This document shows, piece after piece, positions 1-9,347 of a stretch of DNA of 64,000 bases. The notes below the pieces were generated by a model. It made no database searches. It was not told where the DNA came from and worked only from the letters and a program-made list of their open reading frames with translations. The stretch's first letter is position 1, and each line of letters begins with the position of its first letter. The position numbers were made by a program, and so were the translations under genes. The DNA lies in NCBI GenBank assembly GCA_045655805.1, contig JAZOPZ010000013.1, positions 383,834 through 447,833 of the forward strand, written 5' to 3'. This stretch comes from UBA11475 sp045655805. Its GTDB lineage: Bacteria > Bacillota > Clostridia > Christensenellales > Borkfalkiaceae.

Positions 1-435
1 TAATACGTTGTTAGCACAACAAGCGATAAAACCACCAACCTTATAGCCACGGTTTTTAAAGCCTTCAACAACGCCTTTTACCATTGCGTCTGAAGTGCCG
101 ACCTTAACTTGTTCGTCAACCAAAGTATTAATAACGATATCAGGATAACCTTCAGACTTAATACGAATAATACCGTCGTCCGTCGGTAAAAACATAGCAA
201 CCTTATCTAAACTAATTGCACAAGAAACAACTTTACCACCTTGGTGATCGGTGTGATTACCACAAACCTCAACTCTACCAGATGAAGACGCGATATAACA
301 ACAATCCTTATTAAAACTTTCTTTAAACCAAGCAAAAGTTTTTCTATAGCGTTCTTTTTGCGCTTCAGTAACTTCACCGTAAAGGTCGTTGAAATAATCA
401 AAAGCACCGTCAATATTTTTCACTAAACCGAGCAT
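1..435 (-). CDS. galK: Galactokinase-like protein, N-terminal part (cut by window edge)
   Basis: I translated the minus strand from the ATG at 433-435, which follows an AGGAG ribosome site 10 bases upstream. The frame is open for 145 codons to the window edge, so the C-terminal half or more is missing. Residues 53-67 contain G-R-V-E-V-C-G-N-H-T-D-H-Q-G-G, the substrate-binding signature of the GHMP-family galactokinases (usual form GRVNLIGEHTDY-GG). Galactokinase phosphorylates galactose at C1 in the Leloir pathway in the cytoplasm. The signature carries C for I and N for E, so a relative acting on another sugar is possible. A divergent gene, leuS, starts 233 bases away. Family assignment is firm; exact substrate is inference. 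Confidence 0.8.
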   Translation of the reverse strand, partial: MLGLVKNIDGAFDYFNDLYGEVTEAQKERYRKTFAWFKESFNKDCCYIASSSGRVEVCGNHTDHQGGKVVSCAISLDKVAMFLPTDDGIIRIKSEGYPDIVINTLVDEQVKVGTSDAMVKGVVEGFKNRGYKVGGFIACCANNVL

Positions 436-595
436 TGAAAAAAATCTCCTAAAAATTTTAATATATTATATCACTATTTTTGCAAAAAGTAAACGCTAAA
501 CCGTTATTTTTAGACTGAATTTTTTATTTTTTTATTAAAAATTTTTAATAGTTTTTAATTAGATAAAAAAACAGTTCTTTTTTTCGAATTTTGAT

Positions 596-624
596 TTGAC
601 TATTTTTAATAAGTATTATATAAT
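596..624 (+). promoter_or_regulatory. Promoter for leuS
   Basis: TTGACT at 596-601 and TATAAT at 619-624 are separated by 17 bases, a near-consensus sigma-A promoter. The leader to the leuS start is short (about 35-40 bases), so there is no room for a T-box riboswitch. Confidence 0.75.
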
Positions 625-667
625 ATTTATTACTAAAAATATCATACTTATGTTTGGAGGAGTTTTA

Positions 668-3097
668 ATGGACTTCAAAAAAATTGAAAAAAAATGGCAA
701 GAAATTTGGGAAAAAGACAAGGCATACTCTTTTAACCCTAAAAACGTAGACAAAAAGTATTATTGTCTTGAAATGTTCTCATATCCATCTGCCGCTAAAC
801 TTCACTTGGGACATTGGTATAACTATGCCCCTACTGATAGTTTTGCTAGATATAAAAAGATGAAAGGCTTTGAAGTTTTTCAACCAATGGGTTTTGACGC
901 TTTTGGCTTACCTGCGGAAAATTTTGCAATTAAAACAGGTATTCACCCACAAGATTCTACAGTAAAAAATATCGACAATATGGAAGAAACCCTTAAAGAA
1001 ATGGGTGCGATGTTCGACTGGGATGCCGAAATCAAAACTTGTATGGAAGATTATTACAAGTGGACACAATGGCTTTTCTTAAAATTATACGAAAATAATC
1101 TTGCTTATAGAAAGAATGCGCCTGTTAATTGGTGCCCTTCTTGCCAAACGGTTCTTGCTAACGAACAAGTCGTTAACGGCGAATGCGAAAGATGCCATAC
1201 TCAAGTAGTTAAGAAAGATCTTACGCAATGGTTTTTCAAGATAACTGATTATGCTGAAGAATTATTACAAGGCTTAAAAGACCTTGATTGGCCTGAAAAA
1301 ACCAAAGCAATGCAAAGAAATTGGATTGGTAAATCAACGGGTGGTGAAATAGAATTCACCTGTGAAAGTGGCGATAAATTCAAAGTATTTACTACTAGAG
1401 CAGATACCTTATTTGGTGTTTCATACGTAGTGTTAGCACCGGAACACCCACTTGTAACCAAGTTAGTTACCCCTGATTGTAAAAAGGCTGTCGAAGATTA
1501 TATCGATATGACTTCAAAAACTAATGAAATCGATAGACTTTCAACCACTCGTGAAAAGACGGGTGTATTTATCGGTGCTTACGCAATTAATCCAATTAAC
1601 GGTAAAAAAGTACCTATATACGCAGCAGATTACGTTTTATATTCTTACGGAACGGGCGCAGTTATGGGCGTTCCTTCACACGATGCAAGGGACTTTGCTT
1701 TTGCTACTAAACACAATCTCCCTATTGTTAGAGTTATAAACGGCACTAACGGCAATGACGAACTTCCTTTTGAAGACGACGGCGTTTTAATTAATAGTGG
1801 TGAATTTGACGGCTTATCTAGTGAAAAAGCGCGCAAAGCAATTATCAATAAACTTGCACAAACAGGCGTTGGTGAACATAAAACCAACTATAGATTACGC
1901 GATTGGCTTGTTTCTCGTCAAAGATATTGGGGCGCACCAATTCCAGTTATTCACTGTCCACATTGTGGTGAAGTTCCTGTTCCTTATAAAGATTTACCAG
2001 TTAAATTACCATATGACGTTGAATTTAAGCCTGACGGCAAGTCGCCACTCGCTAAACACGAAGGCTTTATGAACGTTAAGTGTCCAAAATGTGGTGCCGA
2101 CGCAAAGCGTGATCCTGATACTCTAGATACTTTCGTATGTTCAAGTTGGTATTTCTTACGCTACCCTGACGCTCACAATTCAAAAGAACCTTTTGATTCA
2201 GATATTATCAACAAAATGCTCCCTGTTGACAAATACGTAGGTGGCGCTGAACACGCTTGTATGCACTTATTGTATTCAAGATTTATCACAAAGGCCCTTC
2301 GCGATATGGGTTACCTTAAATTTGACGAGCCTTTCAAATCGCTTGTTCACCAAGGTGTAATTTTAGGACCTGATGGCGCTAGAATGAGTAAGTCAAGAGG
2401 CAACGTTGTTTCTCCTGACGGATACGTTCAAGAACACGGTTCTGATATCTTAAGACTCTACCTTATGTTTGGTTTCTCTTATACCGAAGGTGGCCCTTGG
2501 AACGACGATGGTATCAAGGCAATAATAAAATTCTACGATAGAGTTGAAAGACTTGCGCAAAAAGTTGCAAGTATGCAAGTTAATAAGTGCGATAAAATTG
2601 ACCGTGACGAAAAAGAACTTTTATTCGTAAGAAACAATACTGTTAAATGCGTAACTAGGGATATGGAAGACTTCTCGTTCAATACGGCTTGCGCAAGAAT
2701 AATGGAACTTTTGAACGCGCTCAATAAATACGACACTTTAGAGGGCGAAAAGAACGATAAACTTTTCAAAAACACGTTTATTGATTTACTTTTACTTTTG
2801 GCGCCTTGCGCACCACACTTCTCGGAAGAAATTTGGGAAAGTTTAGGCAATAAAAAGTCAATTTTTACCGAAGACTACCCTGTTACGGAAGAAAAATGGC
2901 TTGTAAAAGATGAAAACGAAGTGGCCGTTCAAGTAAACAGCAAAATTAAAACTAAAATCGTTATTCCAAACGATATTACCGAAGAAGAAATATTAAAAAT
3001 TCTTTTAGTCGACGAAAAGGTTGCTCCGTTTATCGTAGGCAAACAAATTAAAAAACTTATAGTAATACCTAGAAGATTAATTAACGTAATCGTTTAA
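668..3097 (+). CDS. leuS: Leucyl-tRNA synthetase
   Basis: Class I aminoacyl-tRNA synthetase that charges tRNA-Leu in the cytoplasm. 809 residues from the ATG at 668, close to the usual length. That start is chosen because TTTGGAGGAG lies just upstream; an in-frame ATG at 596 overlaps the -35 box and is not used. The HIGH motif appears as HLGH (about residues 46-49) and KMSKS as RMSKS (about 573). A zinc-ribbon CxxC pair lies near residues 155-177, and the CP1 editing domain occupies the middle. It is transcribed with the following P-type ATPase gene, 14 bases downstream. Confidence 0.97.
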   Translation: MDFKKIEKKWQEIWEKDKAYSFNPKNVDKKYYCLEMFSYPSAAKLHLGHWYNYAPTDSFARYKKMKGFEVFQPMGFDAFGLPAENFAIKTGIHPQDSTVKNIDNMEETLKEMGAMFDWDAEIKTCMEDYYKWTQWLFLKLYENNLAYRKNAPVNWCPSCQTVLANEQVVNGECERCHTQVVKKDLTQWFFKITDYAEELLQGLKDLDWPEKTKAMQRNWIGKSTGGEIEFTCESGDKFKVFTTRADTLFGVSYVVLAPEHPLVTKLVTPDCKKAVEDYIDMTSKTNEIDRLSTTREKTGVFIGAYAINPINGKKVPIYAADYVLYSYGTGAVMGVPSHDARDFAFATKHNLPIVRVINGTNGNDELPFEDDGVLINSGEFDGLSSEKARKAIINKLAQTGVGEHKTNYRLRDWLVSRQRYWGAPIPVIHCPHCGEVPVPYKDLPVKLPYDVEFKPDGKSPLAKHEGFMNVKCPKCGADAKRDPDTLDTFVCSSWYFLRYPDAHNSKEPFDSDIINKMLPVDKYVGGAEHACMHLLYSRFITKALRDMGYLKFDEPFKSLVHQGVILGPDGARMSKSRGNVVSPDGYVQEHGSDILRLYLMFGFSYTEGGPWNDDGIKAIIKFYDRVERLAQKVASMQVNKCDKIDRDEKELLFVRNNTVKCVTRDMEDFSFNTACARIMELLNALNKYDTLEGEKNDKLFKNTFIDLLLLLAPCAPHFSEEIWESLGNKKSIFTEDYPVTEEKWLVKDENEVAVQVNSKIKTKIVIPNDITEEEILKILLVDEKVAPFIVGKQIKKLIVIPRRLINVIV

Positions 3098-3111
3098 TTA
3101 AGGAGAAAAAA

Positions 3112-5934
3112 ATGGCAAAAAAGAACAACCGTAAAATCAACGATGAAGTAGTTGAAACCGTTGAAATTACGGAAACAGTTGAAGAAGTTTCTACAAAAAC
3201 GTCTAAAAAACGCAATAAAAAGACTTCACAACCCGTAGTTGAAGAAGTAAATGAAAGTGAAATAGCCTTTGAACAAGGTGAACTTCCTTTACTTTCTTAC
3301 GCTGAATCAATTCAAGAATCAACAGAAACGATTGAAGAAGTTTCGCCTGAAGATGAAATAACCGCTGTTATTGAAGAGGAACCTATTGAGGAATCTACCC
3401 CGAGTATTTTGGATATGCCTGTTCAAAAAACCTCCTTCTTTAGAGTTCTTTTCCCTAAAAATGAAAACGAACCAGAAGTTAAAGAGAAAAAGAAAAAACG
3501 TATTCACATCAAGCCGGAAAACATCGTAAGATACTCACCAGAAATTAACGAAGGTCTTAATGAAGAGCAAGTTGATGAAAGAGATTCACACTATTTAACG
3601 AACTATACAGAACAAAAGTTCTCAAAATCGTACGCTTCGATTATTTGTGGCAACCTCTTTACTTTCTTTAACCTTATGGGGCTAATCGTTACTATCGCCC
3701 TTATTATTACAGGTGCTCATTTATCAGAGTTTTTCTTCTGCATTATTTACTTGCTCAATATCGGTATCGGTATTTTTCAAGAAATTAGAGCAAAACTCAC
3801 AATTGAAAAACTTTCGCTCATCTCGACAAAAACTTCTACCGTTATAAGAAACGGTATTGACCAAGAAATAAATTCTGAAGATATCGTTTTAGACGATTTG
3901 ATTAAATATAGCATCGGTAAACAAATCGTAACCGACGGCGTAATCGTTCAAGGTGAAGTTGAAGTTAACGAATCGCTTTTAACGGGTGAATCAGTTGCTA
4001 TTAAAAAGACTATTGGCGACAAACTTTTTGCGGCGTCATTTATAACTAGTGGTACTTGTATTGCCCAAGCAACCAGCGTTGGTAAGGATAATTATATTCA
4101 AAAACTTTCTGCTCGCGCTAAAAAATACAAAAAACCGAATTCTGAACTTATGCGTTCACTTTCAGTATTAATTACCGCAATCGGTGTTTTAATCGTACCT
4201 ATCGCAATCTTAAACGTGTTTAAATTTATGGCTGGTCAAGCGTTCACTTCTACCTTATTTAAAGAAGCCGTAAGTTCAACCGCTGGTCTTATAATCGGCA
4301 TGATACCTGCAGGTATGTTCTTATTAACTAGTATGGCACTTGCTGTTGGCGTAATAAGACTTGCCCGTCACAATACTTTAGTACAAGATTTGTATTCACT
4401 TGAAATGCTCGCAAGAGTTGACGTACTTTGTCTTGATAAAACTGGTACAATTACCGATGGTAGAATGAAAGTTAATGATTGCATTTTACTCAACAACACC
4501 ACTAACTACACTATTAGTGAAATTATGGGTTCAATGCTTGCAGAACTTCACGATAATAACCAAACTTCGGTAGCGCTTTACAATCACTTTGGTCATAGCA
4601 CGGCTTTAAAATCAACAAAAATTGTTCCGTTCTCATCTGACAAAAAACTTTCTGCAGTAACTTTTAACGAAGCAGGTACTTTTGCATTTGGCGCACCAGA
4701 ATTCGTTCTTAAAGAAATTCCAGATAAACTTAAAAACCTTATTAGACAATATGCGTCTATGGGATTGAGAGTTTTGATCCTTGCTCACTCAAAAAGTTCA
4801 ATTACGGCAAACGGCAATATCCCTGCCGCAATGAAACCAATTGCTATCATCACTATTACCGATAATATTCGTGATAACGCTCCTGAAACTATTGCTTGGT
4901 TCAAAAATAACGACGTAGCAGTTAAGGTAATTTCGGGCGATAACCCACTTACAGTATCGGAAATTGCAAGACGAGTTGGTATTCCTAATTCAGATAAATA
5001 CATTAGTCTTGAAGGGATGAGTGAACGCGACGTTATTTCCGTTGCCGAAAACTACACTGTTTTTGGCCGTGTTACACCTGAACAAAAGGCAATTTTAATT
5101 AAAGCACTTAAAATTGCTGGTCACAACGTAGCAATGACAGGTGACGGCGTAAACGATATTTTAGCAATGAAAGAGGCTGATTGTGCAGTTTCCGTTGCAT
5201 CAGGTAGTGAGGCTGCTAGAAACGTTTCACACCTCGTGTTAATGGATAATAACTTTAACTCAATGCCTAAAGTCGTACAAGAAGGTCGCCGTGTTATAAA
5301 TAACATACAAAATTCAGCATCACTTTATTTAATGAAGACTTTATTTACAATGATGCTTTCGGTAATTTCGTTGATTATTTACGACGGATACCCTTTCAAA
5401 ACGAACAATATGCTATTGTTAGAAATTTTTGTAATCGGTATACCAAGTTTCTTCTTGTCTTTGCAAGCGAACGACAGTCGTGTCGAGGGGAACTTTATCA
5501 ACTACGTGCTGACAAAAGCATTCCCTTGCGCATTACTTATGGTTATTAGTTGCGTACTCGTAATGTGCGCTGAAAAACTATTGTTACCGTTAAATTATTT
5601 TGCAACACTTGATGACCCTACGCAAGTTTACACAACTATGATGGTTTATGCACTTACTTACTCTGGGCTTATGATGCTTTATCGTATTTGTAAACCTTTC
5701 AACTTATTTAGAGGTATATTATATACGATATGTTTCTTTATAATCGCTATGGTTACAGGTTTTGCAATTGCAAAAGGATTAAATTTTATCGGCGTTATCG
5801 CATTAGTACCGTTTACTGAATATTGGCACCACTTCTTAATTGTATTTACGATTATTATGATGATTATTCCAATATCTTCAAGCATCGATTACGCTATGAC
5901 GATTTTGCGTGGTACTAAAAAATCAAAAAAATAA
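3112..5934 (+). CDS. P-type ATPase, CtpE-like cation pump
   Basis: A 940-residue membrane ATPase. The first ~135 residues are a hydrophilic, Glu/Lys-rich extension without recognisable domain. Then come the actuator motif TGES (about 292-295), the phosphorylation motif DKTGT (about 442), the hinge motif TGDGVND (about 677) and paired C-terminal membrane helices. The sequence around the phosphorylation site (LARVDVLCLDKTGT) and the helix-4 segment ending in AVGVIRLAR resemble actinobacterial CtpE, a calcium-uptake pump. The helix-4 ion-site motif reads IPAGM instead of the usual PEGL, so the transported ion cannot be assumed. Second gene of the leuS unit; GGAG lies 10 bases before the start. 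Confidence 0.88.
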   Translation: MAKKNNRKINDEVVETVEITETVEEVSTKTSKKRNKKTSQPVVEEVNESEIAFEQGELPLLSYAESIQESTETIEEVSPEDEITAVIEEEPIEESTPSILDMPVQKTSFFRVLFPKNENEPEVKEKKKKRIHIKPENIVRYSPEINEGLNEEQVDERDSHYLTNYTEQKFSKSYASIICGNLFTFFNLMGLIVTIALIITGAHLSEFFFCIIYLLNIGIGIFQEIRAKLTIEKLSLISTKTSTVIRNGIDQEINSEDIVLDDLIKYSIGKQIVTDGVIVQGEVEVNESLLTGESVAIKKTIGDKLFAASFITSGTCIAQATSVGKDNYIQKLSARAKKYKKPNSELMRSLSVLITAIGVLIVPIAILNVFKFMAGQAFTSTLFKEAVSSTAGLIIGMIPAGMFLLTSMALAVGVIRLARHNTLVQDLYSLEMLARVDVLCLDKTGTITDGRMKVNDCILLNNTTNYTISEIMGSMLAELHDNNQTSVALYNHFGHSTALKSTKIVPFSSDKKLSAVTFNEAGTFAFGAPEFVLKEIPDKLKNLIRQYASMGLRVLILAHSKSSITANGNIPAAMKPIAIITITDNIRDNAPETIAWFKNNDVAVKVISGDNPLTVSEIARRVGIPNSDKYISLEGMSERDVISVAENYTVFGRVTPEQKAILIKALKIAGHNVAMTGDGVNDILAMKEADCAVSVASGSEAARNVSHLVLMDNNFNSMPKVVQEGRRVINNIQNSASLYLMKTLFTMMLSVISLIIYDGYPFKTNNMLLLEIFVIGIPSFFLSLQANDSRVEGNFINYVLTKAFPCALLMVISCVLVMCAEKLLLPLNYFATLDDPTQVYTTMMVYALTYSGLMMLYRICKPFNLFRGILYTICFFIIAMVTGFAIAKGLNFIGVIALVPFTEYWHHFLIVFTIIMMIIPISSSIDYAMTILRGTKKSKK

Positions 5935-6328
5935 ATAAAAAACAAGAGCCACTTTGTGGATACCCTATAAGGGATTTTTAATTTAATACAAAAGTGTAGC
6001 CCACTATACTTCGCTTTAAGGCGAAGTATAGTGGGCTTTTCTTATCCACAAAAGATTAAAATAATTTAGTTTTATTTTTAGCCTTGTGGCTAAAAGTGAT
6101 ATGCAAGACAAATCTTGCGTTATATTTTGGCTAACGACAAAGTTATATTAAATAAATCCACAACTTGCCGTTAGGCAAATATAACTGCCGATAGGCAATA
6201 TAACTCGTCGTTAGACGAATATCACAAATCCGTTTAGGATTTATTTAGTTGCCGAATCCCTTGTAGGGACTCGGCTTTTGGTGGTTTTTTTGTTACGGTA
6301 TTATTAAAATATACCATTTTAACTAACA

Positions 6329-6350
6329 ACGGTGTTGTGAAACTTAACCA
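6329..6350 (-). repeat. Interspersed 22-base repeat, copy 1
   Basis: On the minus strand this reads TGGTTAAGTTTCACAACACC then GT. It is identical over 22 bases to 38795-38816, and differs at two positions from 39233-39254. No coding role is visible. Confidence 0.7.
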
Positions 6351-6380
6351 TTTTGTTTTTTGATTACTTTTAATAATATA

Positions 6381-6409
6381 AAAAAGGTGCTAAAACAAGC
6401 ACCTTTTTT
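6381..6409 (-). terminator. Bidirectional terminator after jag
   Basis: GGTGC and GCACC form a stem flanked by A and T tracts, so it can act on both strands. It lies 9 bases beyond the jag stop. Confidence 0.8.
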
Positions 6410-6417
6410 GTAACTAC

Positions 6418-7188
6418 TTATTCATCTTTAAGACTGTTTCCTAAAAAAGTACCAAAGCCCGATGGAGCCTTTCTTTTTGGCGCGTCACTAGATGGACGAC
6501 GGTCGCGTCTATCAGCGCTTTGAGGGCGTCTAGAACCGCCTTTATGCCCGTTTCTATCTTGGCGTCTATCTTGTTGTTTCTTTTCGTTAGGAACGATTAC
6601 AACGTATCTATTTGGCTCTTTACCTTCAGAAGTTGTAGTAACAACTTCGCTATTGATAAGCGCAGAGTGAATAATTCTTCTTTCGTAAGGATTCATAGCC
6701 TCTAAAGTAACGTTTCTACCAAGACGAACTGCTTTATTTTCAAGTTTATGAGCGAGTGAAATAAGAGTTTCTTCTCTCTTTTCTCTATAACCTTCACAGT
6801 TAACGACTACTCTCTTATAATCCTTTTTGCCGATGTTAGCGTAAGCCCCTGCAAGCGTTTGAATAGAGTCTAAAACTTCACCACGATAACCGATTAAACT
6901 TGCTGAATCTTCAGCAATAATATCTATAACGATTTGGTCCCCTTCTAAAACGAGACTTGCTTTTGCATTAACGCCTAATTTTTCAAACAATCCTTCTAAA
7001 AACACGACGGTTTTTTGACCTTCGCTACCCTTTAAGGTTAATTCTACTGTAGCGAGTTTTTTAACTTTACCAAAAATACCTTTTTCGGCTTCGTTAATAA
7101 TTTTAATTTCGACCATTTCTTCCGAAACGCCTAATTCTTTAAGCCCTAATTCAACGGCTTCTTGACTACTTTTGCCGGTAAATTCCAT
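6418..7188 (-). CDS. jag: Jag/KhpB RNA-binding protein (KH + R3H)
   Basis: 256 residues with the standard order: Jag N-terminal domain (1-50), a KH-like middle domain containing a G-Y-R-G loop (about 95-98), and an R3H domain with MNPYERRIIHSAL (about 165-177). The tail is a basic, disordered Arg/Lys/Asp-rich stretch. Members of this family (SpoIIIJ-associated protein, EloR/KhpB) bind RNA with KhpA and affect cell elongation and division. The gene lies 4 bases after yidC, the conserved arrangement. Confidence 0.94.
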   Translation of the reverse strand: MEFTGKSSQEAVELGLKELGVSEEMVEIKIINEAEKGIFGKVKKLATVELTLKGSEGQKTVVFLEGLFEKLGVNAKASLVLEGDQIVIDIIAEDSASLIGYRGEVLDSIQTLAGAYANIGKKDYKRVVVNCEGYREKREETLISLAHKLENKAVRLGRNVTLEAMNPYERRIIHSALINSEVVTTTSEGKEPNRYVVIVPNEKKQQDRRQDRNGHKGGSRRPQSADRRDRRPSSDAPKRKAPSGFGTFLGNSLKDE

Positions 7189-7192
7189 TTTA

Positions 7193-8476
7193 TTATCCTC
7201 TTCTTATAATGTTTTGAGTTTTTTGTTCGTTCTTTTTATTTACTTGGAAGTCTACAATCTTGTTAATAGCGATAGTCGTAATAGTTGATAATAACGAACT
7301 CGTAATAATGTATAACGAGAACGCAGAAGTATAAATAAACGCAAAGATTGCCATCATAATAGGCATCATCCAAAGCATCATTTTTTGTGTTTGAGCGCCT
7401 TGTCCGTCTACCGTTTGAAGTTCCATTTGATCTTTATTGCCACGCATCATAATAATTTGGCTACCCAGGGTAACTAAAATAGTGAGCGCAACTAAAATAT
7501 AATATCCGTTTGCTTGGTCTTTTTCAGCACTTAAATTTGCGGTAATTTTAGCGTAATCGGCTTCAGAAATAACGTCTTTTAAATTTTTAACGTCTTTGTA
7601 TTCAACGATAGGGTTTTTATCTGCTCTATCTTGAACCCAAATATTTTTAATCCAAAAGAAACCTTCTCTTTCATTTATATAAGTTTTAGCAGCACTTTCT
7701 GCTTGCTCGTTCTTTAAGAAGTCTGAAAGTTTAGCATCAGTGTTATTAGCCTTATAAGTAGCCCAATCAGGAAATTTATCAGCAAGCATAGTTCCTTCCC
7801 TTACACCAAAAATATCGCGCGCATAAGAGCCGTCGCTAGCCTTTGAATAAATTACTGTAGAATAACCGTTAGTGGTATAAAATTCATACTTACCGTCGGT
7901 CGTTACTTGACAAATAAGTTTTTTGCCGTCACCAAGATCGGCTACTTCACCCGTTTCTGCCGTTAACTTTGAAAAATCAATCTCTATATCAGTTCTGCCG
8001 TCTTTTTGAACCTTTTTAACGATATTATTATCGTATTCAAAACCGTCTAAAATAACTGAATTGTAAGATTCAGCCATATTAAAAATATCTTTTTTGTTTT
8101 GAAATTCAGAATACCTTTGGAAACTGTTAAGGACTATAATAAATATTACCAAAGTAATGATGGTAGGTAAACAAGAACTAAAAACGCTGTAACCTTCCTT
8201 TTTATAAAGAGCCATTACTTTTTCTTGATAAAGTTGTTTATTGTCCTTAAATTGAACTTGAAGTTTTTCGAGTTGAGGGCGCATTTCCTTCATTTTTAAG
8301 GAACTTCTTCTCATGCTTGCCCTTGAAATATAATCGAAAACTAAAGTTAATAATTTTAATCCTATGGTAAAAATTATAATACCGAGCGCAACCGAAGTAA
8401 ACGAAGTAATAATATTACCTATAAGTTTGTTTAAGCCGGATAGCGCAGCAGGACTAGTTGCTTTAATAAAATCCAT
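7193..8476 (-). CDS. yidC: YidC/Oxa1 membrane protein insertase with large insert
   Basis: Inserts proteins into the cytoplasmic membrane. The N-terminal core helix and the hairpin with MRRSSLKMKEMRPQLEKL (about 54-71) are typical, as is the C-terminal helix pair ending in FSLYIITSSLLS. Between the second and third core helices (about residues 125-320) is a ~195-residue hydrophilic insert, much longer than in Bacillus SpoIIIJ. No lipobox cysteine is seen at the N-terminus. At 427 residues it is longer than the usual ~260-residue Gram-positive form. Operon order rpmH-rnpA-yidD-yidC-jag. Confidence 0.92.
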   Translation of the reverse strand: MDFIKATSPAALSGLNKLIGNIITSFTSVALGIIIFTIGLKLLTLVFDYISRASMRRSSLKMKEMRPQLEKLQVQFKDNKQLYQEKVMALYKKEGYSVFSSCLPTIITLVIFIIVLNSFQRYSEFQNKKDIFNMAESYNSVILDGFEYDNNIVKKVQKDGRTDIEIDFSKLTAETGEVADLGDGKKLICQVTTDGKYEFYTTNGYSTVIYSKASDGSYARDIFGVREGTMLADKFPDWATYKANNTDAKLSDFLKNEQAESAAKTYINEREGFFWIKNIWVQDRADKNPIVEYKDVKNLKDVISEADYAKITANLSAEKDQANGYYILVALTILVTLGSQIIMMRGNKDQMELQTVDGQGAQTQKMMLWMMPIMMAIFAFIYTSAFSLYIITSSLLSTITTIAINKIVDFQVNKKNEQKTQNIIRRG

Positions 8477-8477
8477 A

Positions 8478-8711
8478 CTAATAAACCCATTTTAAATCGC
8501 TTTTTTTATCGGGTACTTTATCAAAACCACCTTTACTAAAAGGATTGCACCTTAAAATACGCCAAATACCTAGCGCAACTCCTTTAAAAAAACCGTGTTT
8601 TAAGATTGCTTCAAGCGTATAAGCGGAGCAACTTGGAATATATTTACAGTTTTTAAATGAAAAATGTTTTTGATAAAACCTTATAAGTTTTACCGCGATA
8701 AATTTAAGCAT
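8478..8711 (-). CDS. yidD: Membrane protein insertion efficiency factor
   Basis: 77-residue YidD family protein with the characteristic C-K-Y-I-P-S-C-S-Y/A segment (CKYIPSCSAYTLEAI) and RCNPFSKGGFDKVP. YidD associates with the inner face of the membrane and assists YidC-dependent insertion. It overlaps rnpA by one base and ends 1 base before yidC begins. Confidence 0.95.
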   Translation of the reverse strand: MLKFIAVKLIRFYQKHFSFKNCKYIPSCSAYTLEAILKHGFFKGVALGIWRILRCNPFSKGGFDKVPDKKSDLKWVY

Positions 8712-9028
8712 TATAGTAATTTTAATTTTGTAAAAATAAAAGACAAGTCTCTTTTAAAATTTTCGAGTTTATACTCGTCTTTAACCTTTGGCACTATAAC
8801 AAAAAAGAAATTGCCGTCGGTCTTTAAGTCAAAACTTCTAAAACTTTCACGCAGTAATCTTTTAATTCGGTTACGCTGAACGCTTTTGCCGTGCTTTTTG
8901 CTTACAGCAAATCCTACTTTTGTTTCCGACGACGCTAAATAATATAAAGTCAGAGTGTCGGAAAAGAATCTCTTTCCCGACTTAAAAACTTTATTAAATT
9001 CTTTTTCTTTTTTTAAAGTACTTATCAA
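8711..9028 (-). CDS. rnpA: Ribonuclease P protein component
   Basis: 105 residues, slightly short of the family norm. The RNR-type RNA-binding signature is present as KHGKSVQRNRIKRLLRESFR. It is the protein subunit that binds the RNase P RNA, whose gene is in this window at 26825-27174, to mature tRNA 5' ends. It follows rpmH by 14 bases, the universal order. Confidence 0.95.
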   Translation of the reverse strand: MISTLKKEKEFNKVFKSGKRFFSDTLTLYYLASSETKVGFAVSKKHGKSVQRNRIKRLLRESFRSFDLKTDGNFFFVIVPKVKDEYKLENFKRDLSFIFTKLKLL

Positions 9029-9042
9029 AACGAACCTACTTA

Positions 9043-9177
9043 TTAAGCAGAAAGTTTATGACGACCTTTATTTCTTCTTCTTTTTAAAACGTTTCTACCA
9101 CCCTTGGTAGCCATTCTTGCTCTAAAACCGTGAACTTTGCTTCTTTGTCTCTTTTTTGGTTGGTAAGTTCTCTTCAT
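9043..9177 (-). CDS. rpmH: 50S ribosomal protein L34
   Basis: A 44-residue very basic protein. It begins MKRTYQPKKRQRSKVHGFRA and ends GRHKLSA, a textbook L34 sequence. First gene of the rpmH-rnpA-yidD-yidC-jag run; GAGAGGATAAAATT precedes its ATG. Confidence 0.97.
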   Translation of the reverse strand: MKRTYQPKKRQRSKVHGFRARMATKGGRNVLKRRRNKGRHKLSA

Positions 9178-9347
9178 AATTTTATCCTCTCTTTTTACAG
9201 TTTTCTTATTTTATTGACTTTAATTATTAAAAGTCGCTTTAATATTTTATTTATTTTATGCTTTTTTGTCAATCAAAAACAAGCATTATATTGTTTTTAA
9301 TGTATTAAACCTTATATTTTTAGGTAATTTTTAACAAAAAAACTTTT

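Larger units (their letters stand above)
5935..6417. repeat. Non-coding array of short hairpins
   Basis: This 480-base gap holds no gene. It contains a 17-bp perfect hairpin (5998-6014 with 6021-6037) followed by T residues, which probably ends the ATPase transcript. After it comes a run of small stem-loops with 5-6-bp stems and 3-4-base loops: about 6078-6095, 6103-6118, 6165-6178, 6186-6197, 6205-6218, 6226-6242 and 6251-6275. Several are separated by ATATAAC or ATATCAC spacers. Matches to TATCCACA-type DnaA boxes occur at about 5955 (reverse), 6043 and, less well, 6155. Confidence 0.7.

Noticed and set aside
436..667. T-box riboswitch upstream of leuS
   Set aside because: The promoter leaves a leader of only about 40 bases and no T-box sequence or terminator is visible.
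5935..6417. Chromosomal origin based on DnaA-box-like words
   Set aside because: Only one perfect TTATCCACA, mixed with hairpin sequences and lying downstream of jag; the parS-bearing gap at 16.6-18.5 kb is a better candidate.
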